Shown piece after piece: positions 24,665 to 34,880 of a stretch of DNA of 64,000 nucleotides. The notes under the pieces were generated by a model. The model was not told where the DNA came from, ran no database searches, and saw nothing but the letters and a program-made list of their open reading frames with translations. A program made the translations under genes and the position numbers. Location of the stretch: NCBI GenBank assembly GCA_008933995.1, contig WARS01000036.1, forward strand, positions 604,001 to 668,000. The letters run 5' to 3'. Each line of letters starts with the position of its first letter. The first letter of the stretch is position 1. The stretch is from Datnioides undecimradiatus (lineage: Eukaryota; Chordata; Actinopteri; Lobotiformes; Datnioididae).

Positions 24665-24751
24665 CGAGTTGGAGATCTTTGTCTTGTTCTTCCAGATGGA
24701 GGCCCAGGTATCAGGGGTTATCTGGTCATCCAAACTCCTCTCCCACACTTT
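24665..24751 (-). CDS. satb2: satb2 cassette-like exon (87 nt, 29 codons)
   Basis: This exon fits between coding exons 7 and 8 with phase 0 on both sides, so it can be included or skipped without shifting the frame. The acceptor is GTGTGCATAG and the donor TCG|GTGAGT. It begins KVWERSLDDQIT and ends TKISNS, with no stop, and has three tryptophans in 29 residues. It would sit in the linker between CUT1 and CUT2. I do not find it in the human SATB2 or SATB1 sequences I remember. The acceptor is preceded by a UG repeat instead of a pyrimidine tract, and a TGCATG lies 65 nt upstream. The upstream exon has a weak GTTAGT donor. All three fit regulated splicing. An expressed transcript is needed to be certain. 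Confidence 0.75.
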
Positions 24752-24943
24752 CTATGCACACACACACAAGACCCAAGGCATGTTATAATCAAACGTCTGC
24801 ATCACTATGATTAAACATGCAGCCATCACAGGAATCTCACGGTTTTCTATTTTTCTATTGCTCCCATAAAGGCAACTCTTTCCTTGTGTGGAAGCGCTTA
24901 ATGCCAAGTTTAAACAAAAACACTGACTGCAAGGCACACTAAC
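24752..24943 (-). other. satb2: satb2 intron upstream of the 87-nt exon (192 bp)
   Basis: Short intron with donor GTTAGT (weaker than consensus) and acceptor TAG preceded by (TG)5. It contains one TGCATG on the transcribed strand (24816-24821), the binding word of RBFOX proteins. Confidence 0.75.
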
Positions 24944-25156
24944 CTGCGAGAGGCGTGGAGCACTGGGGTTAGAAGAGTTGGAGGCAGGAAGGCCGACGGA
25001 CGGGTTCATAGTGCGCTCCCTCTCCTCCTGGTAGATTCGATCTCTCTCGCTCTCAGGCAGGTTGAGGAAGTTCTGCATCGCTTTGAGATTCACCAGCAGA
25101 GACTGCGAGGCTGTGCGAGGGTCTTCCTCTTTCCGCAGGATCTCTGACAGCAAGCC
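24944..25156 (-). CDS. satb2: satb2 coding exon 7: second half of CUT1 and linker
   Basis: This exon encodes 71 residues (434-504 of the core form), with acceptor TTTCAG and donor CAG|GTTAGT, both phase 0. It reads [20 protein letters not shown] then [20 protein letters not shown] and [12 protein letters not shown], which completes CUT1 and is almost unchanged from human. The final 20 or so residues (Ser/Asn/Pro-rich, ending APRLSQ) form the start of the CUT1-CUT2 linker and are not conserved. Confidence 0.97.
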
Positions 25157-26298
25157 CTGAAAGGTGAAGACACACGTTTAGACTATGAACTTTGTAAGAA
25201 GCATATGTTATTGCTTTACAATGTCTCTGAAATGAAAACTGCATTCCTAATACACCAACTAACATGGAAACGTGGGGATACAAACGATTTTTTAAATTAA
25301 GTTAAATAAAAAATATTCTAATGGATTATTTGACTTTAAAATTACTTTCCTAATATTACAGCTGCAAATACACCTATTTTACCTATTATAGTATTCTGAT
25401 CCTTGACTGGGGTAAAAGTACTAATAAGCCAAGGTGAAGATACTCCATAACAAGTTTAATGTAAGTGAAATCAGGAAAATGCGCTTGCATAAAAATGGCT
25501 TGTATCACTGTTAATACACTCATAAATGATCAGTACAGTGCTTGAGTAAATCTACTCAGATATGTTGAGCCACTGCTTAAAATTAATAGGAAAATCAATT
25601 TATATGTACCTTATTCTTTTAAAAGCGTGCATTCTAATTTTTAATATGAACTAAAAACGATATGCAGTGTTAGCTTTTGAGCTGGATGCTCAACAAATAC
25701 ATTCGCTTATTGATGGAAACTCACAAATGCAAAACTCACTAAAACACACCTGGTCTCCATACCAGTGGATCTATGAGCTACCTCCCATTACATTGATCTA
25801 ATGGGGCGTGCAGTAACCAGGTTAGCACAGCCTGAATGCATCAGGTGTTTGTGCTGCTGCGAGGGCGGGGAAGGAGACTCAATGACCCAGCAAGCTACCC
25901 TGCCATGCTTCCATTAATCCCACTGAAAATACCACAAGGTGGGTGACCACGAAATTAGCTAAACCCTGTGTGAAAAACTGTCGTCTTAGTGACGTCAATT
26001 TCCATTTATTTCTATCAATTACTGCAATTACCTCCTCTCACCTGATATGTTGCGGGGAACAAGGATTATGATCTTTATAGTCTTTATAGAGACAGTGCAG
26101 TTCAATAAGCTGTAGACCAATATTTTGGTCTTGTCTGACTCAAGCTTCATCCTCAACTTATTATTTATGCCATCTGAAGCTACCTTCGCCCATCACTCAC
26201 GCATCACTTTGCTTTTCCCCTTCCCCTGATCATTTTACCACCACTCTTTTCCAACTGTCTCCTAAGCTTCTTGACCACACTCTGTCCTGTTTTCATAC
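25157..26298 (-). other. satb2: satb2 intron 6 (1.1 kb)
   Basis: A phase-0 intron that splits CUT1. AT-rich, with no recognised repeat or RNA gene. The 25740-25960 part is locally more GC-rich but unassigned. Confidence 0.9.
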
Positions 26299-26885
26299 CT
26301 GTGTGCGGTTGAAAGCCACACGGGCGAACACGGCCTGGGAGACACTAGCTCTCTTCAGCTCGTCTCTGACCTGCTGGTAGATTTCAGAGGAGACCTCAGC
26401 AGCTGAGGGATTGCTTCCGCCATGGTCGCCAGCTTTGGATGAACCCCGAGGGATGGGCGGGTGGTTGAGGAACTGCTGGTTGAGGGCCTGGGGGTGCTGA
26501 TGGGCCAGCAGGCGGCTAACGGCTAGTTGCTGGTTGATGAGGTGGGCCATGGCAAGCTGTTGACGTACCAGCTGTGGGGAGAGTTGTGGGGAGAGCAGCC
26601 CACCTGGCCCCAGCAGGGGCTGTAAGGCACCAGGCGGGGGTGGGGGTGGAGGAGGCACCTGGCCGGTACGGAGAGGAGGGCTGTGGTGGAGAGGGCCATG
26701 GGGCGAGGGCTGTTGTTGGGGCGGAGGAGGCTGCTGCGGTGGCTGGGAAGGCACCTGTGGATCCCCGGATCCCGCCTTGAGCAGGGGACTGCTGGCTCCC
26801 AGGTGACTGAGTTGGGCCAGGCCAGCCAAGTGAGGAGGAGGTCTCTGGCCCAGCACACAGAAGTCTGCCATGTTGTCTCTCTCAA
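26299..26885 (-). CDS. satb2: satb2 coding exon 6: Pro/Gln-rich linker and start of CUT1
   Basis: The largest exon (587 nt, residues 238-433 of the core form). The acceptor is CTCTTTAG, entering in phase 1, and the donor CAG|GTATGA in phase 0. It begins [15 protein letters not shown] (human ERENLSDYCVLGQRP). It then carries a lineage-specific insertion with Gln runs and eight consecutive prolines. After this come the conserved [20 protein letters not shown] and NHPPIPR, and finally [17 protein letters not shown] and [15 protein letters not shown], the first part of CUT1. The human SUMO motif VKPE (K350) after IPRA is replaced here by GSSKAGD. The exon is longer than the human counterpart, mainly because of the Pro/Gln tract. 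Confidence 0.96.
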
Positions 26886-26966
26886 CTAAAGAGGAGAAAG
26901 AACAGTCATTGTGGTCACTGTGACCTTTACATTTACATAAGCAGAAAGATAAAGAAGATCCCTTAC
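26886..26966 (-). other. satb2: satb2 mini-intron (81 bp)
   Basis: An 81-bp intron with donor GTAAGG and a good pyrimidine tract before CTTTAG. It exists only if the 51-nt exon upstream is used. Confidence 0.75.
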
Positions 26967-27017
26967 TTTTGATGTCAGTAGCATCTCGTCCAGACCACAT
27001 CTTCTCCAGGTAGTCTA
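26967..27017 (-). CDS. satb2: satb2 cassette-like exon (51 nt, 17 codons)
   Basis: Acceptor GTTGAGCAG and donor AAAA|GTAAGG, 51 nt, entering and leaving in phase 1. It therefore fits exactly between coding exons 5 and 6. Joined, the reading is [31 protein letters not shown]. Skipped, it is [14 protein letters not shown]. The human protein has VERVERE at this place and lacks the 17 residues, as far as I remember. The insert lies at the end of the CUT-like domain and alters the SUMO consensus known at human K233: IKVE becomes IKVD, and a new IKIE forms at the far end. Whether it is constitutive or alternative cannot be read from genomic sequence. Confidence 0.78.
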
Positions 27018-28478
27018 CTGCTCAACAAAACAAATGTAGAAATGACGTCAAAAGAAGGTGCTGACCTTGTAACCAAGCTGACAACAACTCACGGTCCACA
27101 TAATAAACACAGTGAACTTTGAGGCTCAACAAGCTAACTTGAATGAAAAGTCTATGAAGTGCTAAGGAAACTAAGAGAGAGCCAAGAAAACTGGGTAGAC
27201 TCACTCTGCTGATGGAGTGACCATGAGCTGAGACTGACGGGTCTCTAGGAATGGTCCAAGAGTTTTAGTTATGACTGACATGTGTAGTAGTGTAAATCAG
27301 AGCGCAGAGAGCTCTGTGTGTGTAGGCCCTCCTGCCAGGTAAGGAGCTCTCTTTCTTTCCCTTCCCATATCCCTTTTTCCTTTAAGGCTTTGTGGTTAAT
27401 GTGATGACCAGAGTGCAGCTTCTTAGGAGAAGAACAGACTGACGTGTTTCATGCGATGACACATTAGAGCCATTAGACATGAAGTTATAGAACCATGTAG
27501 CTGCAAGTCTACAACAGTGGTTCTTAGCCTTTTATATGAGCCCATGCTTATTTCTACTCTTCATCATATGTTACATGTCTGAAGTTGGATTTATGCTCGA
27601 AGCAAAGGGGTTAATGCACGTCCCGCCATAGGCGCCCACAAGATGTGCTTTGATTTCTGGTTCAGCGTCAGGTTTCATTCAGTGAAAGCACAAATGCAGC
27701 CCTGGATGAATTCATCATGCGATCAAGCCACGCCGTGCATGAATTACATTACACACTGTTAAATGTATTTACATTATTTTGTTTACATTATGATATAGGG
27801 AGATGGGGGGCTGCATGTACACACAGCCTCGACTGTTGACTCTGAATGGGAGAGTAGTGCCATGCAATCGTCATCTTTACGTGCATTCATTGAGAGAGAG
27901 GGTGGTGAGTGTGGCCAGCAGAGAATTTGCTGCAGAGATATCGTTGCTGGATGTGCGCTGCTGTGAAGCAACCAACTGATGACTGCCTTCTTCATATGCC
28001 TAATGTTGTTTTCACTGTCTACAACAACTGCAGTGCCATCAGAAGCTGGCAGGAGAAAACACTAGCAAATCCTGTTCTTACTGTTTCTTACTCTCTTTCC
28101 CACCAACCAGTCAAAGCAGACGGCTGCCCACCTAAACAGCAGACCTGTTCTCTATGTAAAGTGCCCTGAGATAACCCTTGTTGTGATTTGGTGCTATGTA
28201 AATGAAATTAAATTGAAATTGAATTGAAATATAATGAATATGGCGAAGCCTCAGGGTTAAGCGCATACGTTCTGTAGCTATGATAGCATAACACTATCAC
28301 TTCAGCTGATAGAGTTGTTTGCAGTGCAATTAAAAGGGGATTTCCCCTTCTCTGATTGTTTTATTTAATAACTCTAGAAAGCAAATATCAGAGACAAGTC
28401 CATCAAAGTCATTTTTAAAAATGTCCTGCTCAACTAATCGTTCAAGGAAGATGAACTACTCTCTGCTGTGCAGCTCAC
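27018..28478 (-). other. satb2: satb2 intron 5 (1.46 kb to the 51-nt exon)
   Basis: Strong donor GTGAGC. It contains the retroelement tail at 28086-28235. Other parts are unassigned. Confidence 0.85.
28086..28235 (+). mobile_element. 3' tail of a fish retroelement
   Basis: GACGGCTGCCCACC is followed by TGTAAAGTGCCCTGAGATAA and TTGTTGTGATTTGGTGCTAT, then the repeated end GAAATTGAATTGAAAT. This is the 3' end word order of an abundant teleost non-LTR-type element. The middle part usually present (a TTCCTTCCACTGTCGC-type stretch) is missing, so this copy is internally deleted and truncated. It is inserted antisense in satb2 intron 5. Confidence 0.75.
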
Positions 28479-28581
28479 CTTTGATTTTCTTATACTTCTT
28501 GTACCAACGACCAAACTCCTGGCATTTGGCAGTGGAGACATTGGCATAGTAGGAACTATTCACTATGGAGGAAATCATACT
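28479..28581 (-). CDS. satb2: satb2 coding exon 5: end of CUT-like domain
   Basis: This exon encodes residues 204-237 plus the first base of the next codon. The acceptor is CTCTCAG in phase 0 and the donor G|GTGAGC in phase 1. It reads [20 protein letters not shown] then [14 protein letters not shown], essentially the human sequence. Its last lysine corresponds to human K233, the SUMO acceptor in IKVE. The residues completing that motif come from whichever exon is joined next. Confidence 0.97.
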
Positions 28582-28987
28582 CTGAGAGAGAAGGAGAGGG
28601 GAAAGATAATTAATAACCAACATAATATGAAATGCTTACACTCACGCAACAACCACATGGCATGCTCACATAAACACACACAATAGAAATAGACAAACAT
28701 TAATCATGATTGGAAGCCACCCATGGAAACTCGAGCCAGTAGAGTGCAGAGAGGGAATCTCCAGCCACACACACACACGCTTGCAATTGATGCTACGCTC
28801 AACACCCCCACCGGAGCTCCATTTAAACACAGTATGCACACACATACGCATAATCTCACACACTAGTCATTATAAGATCGGGGTGGAGGACTGAACACGC
28901 AGCTTTGGAGGTAAACACAATTGAGGAAGTTCATAAAAGAGCATCTATGAAAGAGCTGAAAAGCATTTGTTTCATGAGGTGTGTTAC
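28582..28987 (-). other. satb2: satb2 intron 4 (406 bp)
   Basis: A phase-0 intron with donor GTAACA and acceptor CTCTCAG. It contains scattered CA-rich sequence and nothing recognisable. Confidence 0.9.
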
Positions 28988-29111
28988 CTGTGACAGAGGA
29001 CACTCTTTGGCCAGAGTGCTTTGGTTCATTTCCTTCAGCAGCTCTTTGAGAGCGTTCCTGACAGTCGCGTGGTTCCACTGTTCACAGGGCAGGTCCTCCA
29101 GCTTCGAAAAA
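28988..29111 (-). CDS. satb2: satb2 coding exon 4: CUT-like domain
   Basis: 124 nt completing a split serine codon and encoding residues to 203. The acceptor is GTTGTAG and the donor CAG|GTAACA. It reads [20 protein letters not shown] then [20 protein letters not shown] and Q. This is identical to human apart from C/F and A/C changes, making it one of the best-conserved segments in the window. In SATB proteins this CUT-like region assists DNA binding together with the ULD tetramerisation domain. Confidence 0.97.
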
Positions 29112-30090
29112 CTACAACACGCCAAAATCACGCGCAGGACTTAGTTACGACAATCTTGACGTCTTAGGATCTTCAGAACAGGAGCAGCTAAGCTAAGCTA
29201 ACTGCTGGATGTAGCTTTATATTTACAGTGCAAACATGAGAGCGATGTCAATGTTCTCATCCGACTCTTTGCAGGAAGTGAACACATGTAACTCGCCAAA
29301 GTGTTAAACAACACTTCTAGCCCTAAATTAACCCCTAGCTCCTCCGTACGTCCTATATTAAGCTCGCCGTCTAACCACTACTTCCTGCAAAGACCCAGAG
29401 TATTTTCCTGCAATCTTTCTGTTTTTACTTCATTTTAACCTCAAATGAATCACTTTGACTCTGAGGACAACGTGTGCCAAAGCTCTGCCATCGCCATGGA
29501 TACACACGTAAACACGTAAACAAACCTGGCTGGTATGTTCCAAGACAATAACAATAATAACCCTCTCATCTGGAGTTTATCTGTTTTTATCTGTCCATCA
29601 AGATTCTGCTTCACTTATTCGAGGGAACTAGAAGTTCCTGGCACACAGACTCTCCCCGACGGAGACAGATAATAGATAAATCCCCACCGGGTTGTTTAAC
29701 CAAAGCTGTAGTGTTTCAATACTGCTGCTTTCAAATGTGATAGATATGGTAAATTCTTGAACCACTGTCAACTGCAATGACATCAGTAGCCCAGCGGACC
29801 AAGTGTCTGAGTCAGTGCAACCGCACACAGTGTATGGTTTAAAAGCCTTATTGTGTCCATAAAATATGGACATCAGTCTTTCCAATGTTGTTTTTCATCT
29901 TCAGCAGAGGATCACTGGTGAGTGGAAAGCCGTCATGATTTACAATGTAAACATTTCCACTTTCTCACTCTGAAATACCACAGGCAATGTCTCGAGAACC
30001 CTTGTGAATGAATGATGCGATGATGATTCCATCCAAACATGTCAGGGAAACGCTGACTTGTGAGGTTTCACCTTTAAAACTCAGTCTGAC
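29112..30090 (-). other. satb2: satb2 intron 3 (979 bp)
   Basis: Donor GTCAGA, acceptor GTTGTAG. It holds half of a palindromic repeat (29163-29295), within about 50 bp of coding exon 4. The rest is unassigned. Confidence 0.9.
29163..29295. mobile_element. Palindromic non-autonomous repeat, copy D (half)
   Basis: The right-half order is GCTAAGCTAAGCTAACTGCT, GGATGTAGCTTTATATTTAC, CATGAGAGCGATGTC, then TTCTCATCCGACTC. It lies in satb2 intron 3. Confidence 0.65.
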
Positions 30091-30217
30091 CTTTGTAGCT
30101 GGATGCGTAGTGTGACCATGTGGTAGACCTCCAACAGCATGTCAGCAACTGTAGCCTCTGGGGCGTCAGTCAGGAAGTGGATGGGCAAAGGGTTCCACCT
30201 GCCCACCTTAATGATGC
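30091..30217 (-). CDS. satb2: satb2 coding exon 3: second part of ULD
   Basis: 127 nt entering in phase 1 and leaving in phase 2, with acceptor CTGTGCAG and donor AG|GTCAGA. It encodes [20 protein letters not shown] then [20 protein letters not shown] and Q (residues about 120-161). Human has [20 protein letters not shown] at this place. This is the second half of the ubiquitin-like domain, which mediates SATB oligomerisation and binding of chromatin partners. Confidence 0.97.
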
Positions 30218-30235
30218 CTGCACAGAGACGTGACA

Positions 30236-30264
30236 GTTATTATTATTATTATTATTATTATTAT
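30236..30264 (+). repeat. (ATT)n microsatellite
   Basis: About nine ATT units just upstream of satb2 coding exon 3 on the transcribed strand, within 20-45 nt of its acceptor. On the mRNA strand this reads AAT repeats. Confidence 0.95.
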
Positions 30265-33200
30265 TGAGTGTTTTAACATCATAGAAATACACAGATGTGA
30301 CATAACAACACAAAAAGAGGAAAGAAATGTAAAAATACACATTCTATTGTTTTCTGCTCTGTGGTGCCTTTATCCTCTCTATGCATGTCAGACAATAATG
30401 CAGATGAGGCAGATCTGCACGCTCTGGTCTGTGTGGGTTCTTCCACATGCAATGAAATATGCCCTGTTACTGTCAGCCCTGTTTCACAGCTTTCCTGGTG
30501 GCATGACGTGCCAAATGTATCTAATTTGGAGAGATGAACATTTTAAACTATTAAACTCTTCTTTACTTTGGCATGAACTGTTTCAGATGAACCACCCTTG
30601 CGCTACATCAAATTCTCTAAATGTGGGCTTTTTTTTTTTTGGACTCGTCCAATGTACAGTAAATGTTCAACCCTGTCTCAAAGAAGCTGCGTTTACTGCA
30701 AAGTTGTATTGTAGGCGTACAGAGCGCGGGTCTCTGGAGGCTGGGGCTCACATCCTGTGGATAGGTTTAGCCAACAGAAGAGATCCTGGGTTTGGTTAAA
30801 TGTTTCCAAAGTAAACACGTCTCATACTTCAAGTCGACGTTTTCAATTTTTAACAAAGACCACGATGTTTCCTTAACACTAACCAGCAGCTGTGAGTGTG
30901 TGAACATAACCATTAAAAATGTTAATCATACCTTAGTTACTGTCAGCGGATATTACACTGTCAGATTCACTGTTTGTGAGAGACAAACTAAAAATAACTG
31001 TCAGGTTATATATAAACATGAGACACTTTGCTGATACATTCATTTAAAACTATATTTCTTCCAGAATGTATTTGCTGTTGCAGATTAGTAATATCTAAAG
31101 ATCATGTCTAGGGGTATTAGTTTATTTTAAACAATAGTTCAGAGAATACCATAAGTTTTGACATTTAAGTTACGTCTTTCATGAAACCACCAGCTTATTT
31201 AAAAATGCCTTAACCATTTCTGATCACATCCGCCATATTATGCAACTATTGAACAATTTATGTCAATATATATTTAAAAAACCCCACAAAAATTCAATTT
31301 CTTTGTATTCTTTCATCAAAATCAACCTTCAACCTTTAGAAACATGGAGCTGGGATTTATCAGTAAGCCAGCAACAGCACAGTACGTTGTTGTGTCTTCA
31401 GGAGTTTCCCTCAACATGGTGGCAAACACTGGAAGCTTGATGCGGCCGTTCACCTCTGAATCATCGTAGCTCCTTCCCACAATTCAACACTCCAATCAAA
31501 ACTGCTCACAGCATCATGATCATCATCCTAGTTTGTGTATTTTAGGGTCTATGTCCGGGCAACAGCCACCACAAGTCACAAATCCCCAAAGAGCTGTGTA
31601 TGTCTAAATGTGTGTGTTAATGAATCAGTTATATATGATGTATCATATGCGTGATATGTAAGTATCTCTTCTTAGTTTGAGCAATTGAGATGAATTTCTT
31701 TGTGAAGAGCAGATGGACCAAAGGCGCATGCAAGCACAAGGCATAATACACAAAAACACCCATCACCTTGTTCATCTACCGCGACACACTCACACACACC
31801 CTCACACACTCAAATGTAAAAAGACAGTCACACACACTCAGAGGTTTTTCATGGGGACTGGCTGGAGCTGTGAAAACTAAACAAAGCTAATCGCATTACT
31901 ATCCTCTAAATGAGATCCAGACGGGTCCTGAGAAGTCGCTCCCTCTCTCCTTCTCGTTCTCTCCTCTTGTTCCTCGACTCCCCTCCCCCATATCCTTCTC
32001 TCTCCTTTTCTTCCTCCTTTCTCCATAATTCTCTTTTCTCCAGACCTCTCTGATCTCCCTCTCTCTTTTCATTCCTTCTTTTTGTTCTCTTTCACTGTGT
32101 TTATATCTCAGCTATATCTTTGATTGCAGTCAGGCCGAGCTGTGTTCCTAATTATCTGGTCATACAGGGGGAGCATCATTTAACCCGCAATGAACAGAAT
32201 GGACTGGACCCCTGAGGGCAGAGAAGAACCCCAGAGGATCCTAAGACCACCGTGACAACATTTTAGAAACCAAACCCAACCAGATAACTCTGTTATAACA
32301 GTCATGGTCAAGTTTGGTTCATCTGCACCACATGAAAGTGTCTTTAATAATATGAAAATGCATTTTTTAGCCTATAAACAGTGTGTAATGTCAAATTAAC
32401 GTAAGGACAGGATCAAAATCACATGAAAAATATAAAAATGATCAGAGAGCCTTTTTTACATGTTATTTCAGCATGATTTCACATTATGTAAATATGGTTT
32501 TGAGAGATTAAACATTAAATAAATTCATATTGCACAAGCAATCATTTTCAAATATTTCGCATATTAAGAAGTGACTGTAGATGAAGACGTAATGTCACAT
32601 TTAAGATTCTATTTTCACATATACGTGTGAAATCACGTGGATTTCTCAGTGATCACTCTCTGTTTCATCAGTCTAATGAAATATTTCACATGCGACAACA
32701 TGAATCTCCCACGTGGAAGAGTTTTTTTTTGGAGGGAACATGTAATAAAATGCTTTTTAAAGAGACGGAATAAACCAGTCGGATCATTTTATGACAGAGA
32801 GGGAAACACTGAGCCCATCCTCCTGTCTTTTCCCTTATTTCGTCTGTCTCTATCTCTTTCATCCACACTTCGACATGAAGACACACACAAAGAAACTCAT
32901 CCTGGCTGTCTTCAGCGTGCAGCCTCCGCACATCTGAAAATAAGCCGTAACAATTTCCCTAATGCCAAGTTGGGTGGAAGCAAACGCGTGAATAAGCAGA
33001 CAAACACAAACTCACAGAGGACACATGGCAGCACACAGAGAAGTGGACATGTACATGTACCAGCTTGCATGCGAGCACACACCCACCCACCCACACACAC
33101 TCACACGCTCACAGTGTGATGGTAAATGCATTAATAATTGATCCATCATTTTTGGTCTGCTGTTCAATGGGCTCTGCTTCTTGTCCACATTTAAAAGTAG

Positions 33201-34830
33201 AAATCATTGTTCCCATTTCCACATTAAAATTCCACCTCCCAGAGACATGCTTTTATGTGGCCGGCTGGTGGCTTGGCTCATGTCTGAGTGTGCCCATCCG
33301 CACAAACGCAAATCCATACACAAACACACACTGATGTCTCCGACTCCTCTCATCAACACTCGCACAGGCCTGCACGCATGGATGCCTGCGCGCACACACA
33401 CACACACATACACAGAGTCACAAATACACGTGTACACACAGTAATCCCATTGTCCCATGCTAGAATAAGTCTTAATGGTCGCAGCAGTCTGCACACGCAT
33501 GCAGGCTTCTTCCAAACTGGTTCCAGGTTCCACCCCTGGCACACACTGAGGTAAACCCCACAAGCCTGACTCACCCCTATCATCCGTCACTGCACCCTGA
33601 GGAACTCCTCGTGATGAAAAACTGTCATGTTGTCATTTCAGAGAGCACTCTTCTCTGCTAAAACGCTTCTGAAATGCTCATCTGTGAAATGATGTGCGAG
33701 TGGTTGAGCCCTCAGTGAAGGGACCAGCACCAGCCTAAAAATGGCAGCAAAGAGTGTTTTTAACAGTTAACTGTCACTGTTGAGGTTTTATTGTATAGTA
33801 ATAAACCATAAATAAGGGCAGCATTTGAATCACGGCACTGCAAATTCATTTGTTTCATCCTCACCTTTGTACCCGCATCTTACAACCAGACAGATGCCAA
33901 CAAGCCGATGATCTACACCACTCTATTCTGAGGTGAAAGCAGAGGGGATCACACCCAGCACATCGACAACAATCCTTCATTACACACATAAACTGTGCGC
34001 ACAACTATCACAAGTATAGCAGATCAGTGTTGAACCAAGAGGTTAGTCTGTGATGGATTGAAATGTTGAATTCATCTCTCTTCCAAATGTGACTGGCTAA
34101 CCTGGTTGTTAACGGACAGAAGGCTGTGTTTCTGAGTTCTTCAGAGTTAAGTGGACCCCGTAGGAAAATGATCTTTTATAGGCTGACCCACAATGAAAAA
34201 GGCTGGGTTTGCACGAAGAGCCAGGAAACCCAGAAGATGTTCTTAACACTGGACATTTGCTGATTTATTGATGTGTTGACTATGAATAAATGCCTTGAGT
34301 AAATGTAAGCGCTGCATCCGTAAGTGCTGCTCTTCGTGTAATAGCACCCTTCAGGAGACTATGGTTCACAAAAGGTCTGAGCTCAGATGTCCAGTAGACT
34401 GCTGACACGGGCTGCAGCAGTGACCCTTTGTGGCCTGTCAGACGTGGCACTGCAACAATGCTCTCACCCCCCTCCCCCACTGACCACTGTTAACTGTTCA
34501 CTGACTAAAGCCGTAAAGTACAGGTCTGCTCCCATCCATTCTATAAAAGCCTTCAGACCCTTATAATTGAAATAAACAATATCTCCCAGTTAATTACTGG
34601 GCTAAGCTAATTAAAGAAAGGCCGTGGTCCTCGGCGGGGACTTTAAATACACCGCTGGGACACAAGAATGCAGGACACAATTCAAACAGGGAGAAAATAG
34701 CTGAGACTCTGTGTAATTTTGGTCGTGGACCGCAGGGGAAAAAATGTATAATTTAAGCCAGAAATTATTCATTTAACATAAACGCTTGTTTTAAAAAACA
34801 AAAAGTATTCATTTGAGAGAAACTGGGAGG

Positions 34831-34832
<2 letters not shown>

Positions 34833-34873
<41 letters not shown>

Positions 34874-34880
34874 TGTGTGT
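34833..34880 (+). repeat. (GT)n microsatellite
   Basis: GT run with one GG interruption near 34869, in satb2 intron 2. Confidence 0.95.

Noticed and set aside
30230-30799. 189-codon plus-strand open frame
   Set aside because: It starts inside the ATT repeat (poly-Ile), has no domain or splice context, and lies in a satb2 intron. Most likely chance.
32637-33119. 160-codon plus-strand open frame
   Set aside because: Its end is His/Thr-rich, translated from CA repeats, and there is no domain or splice support.
33065-33430. CA-rich repeats that could look like a CRISPR-type array
   Set aside because: There is no constant-length repeat and spacer, the sequence is eukaryotic, and this is ordinary microsatellite DNA.
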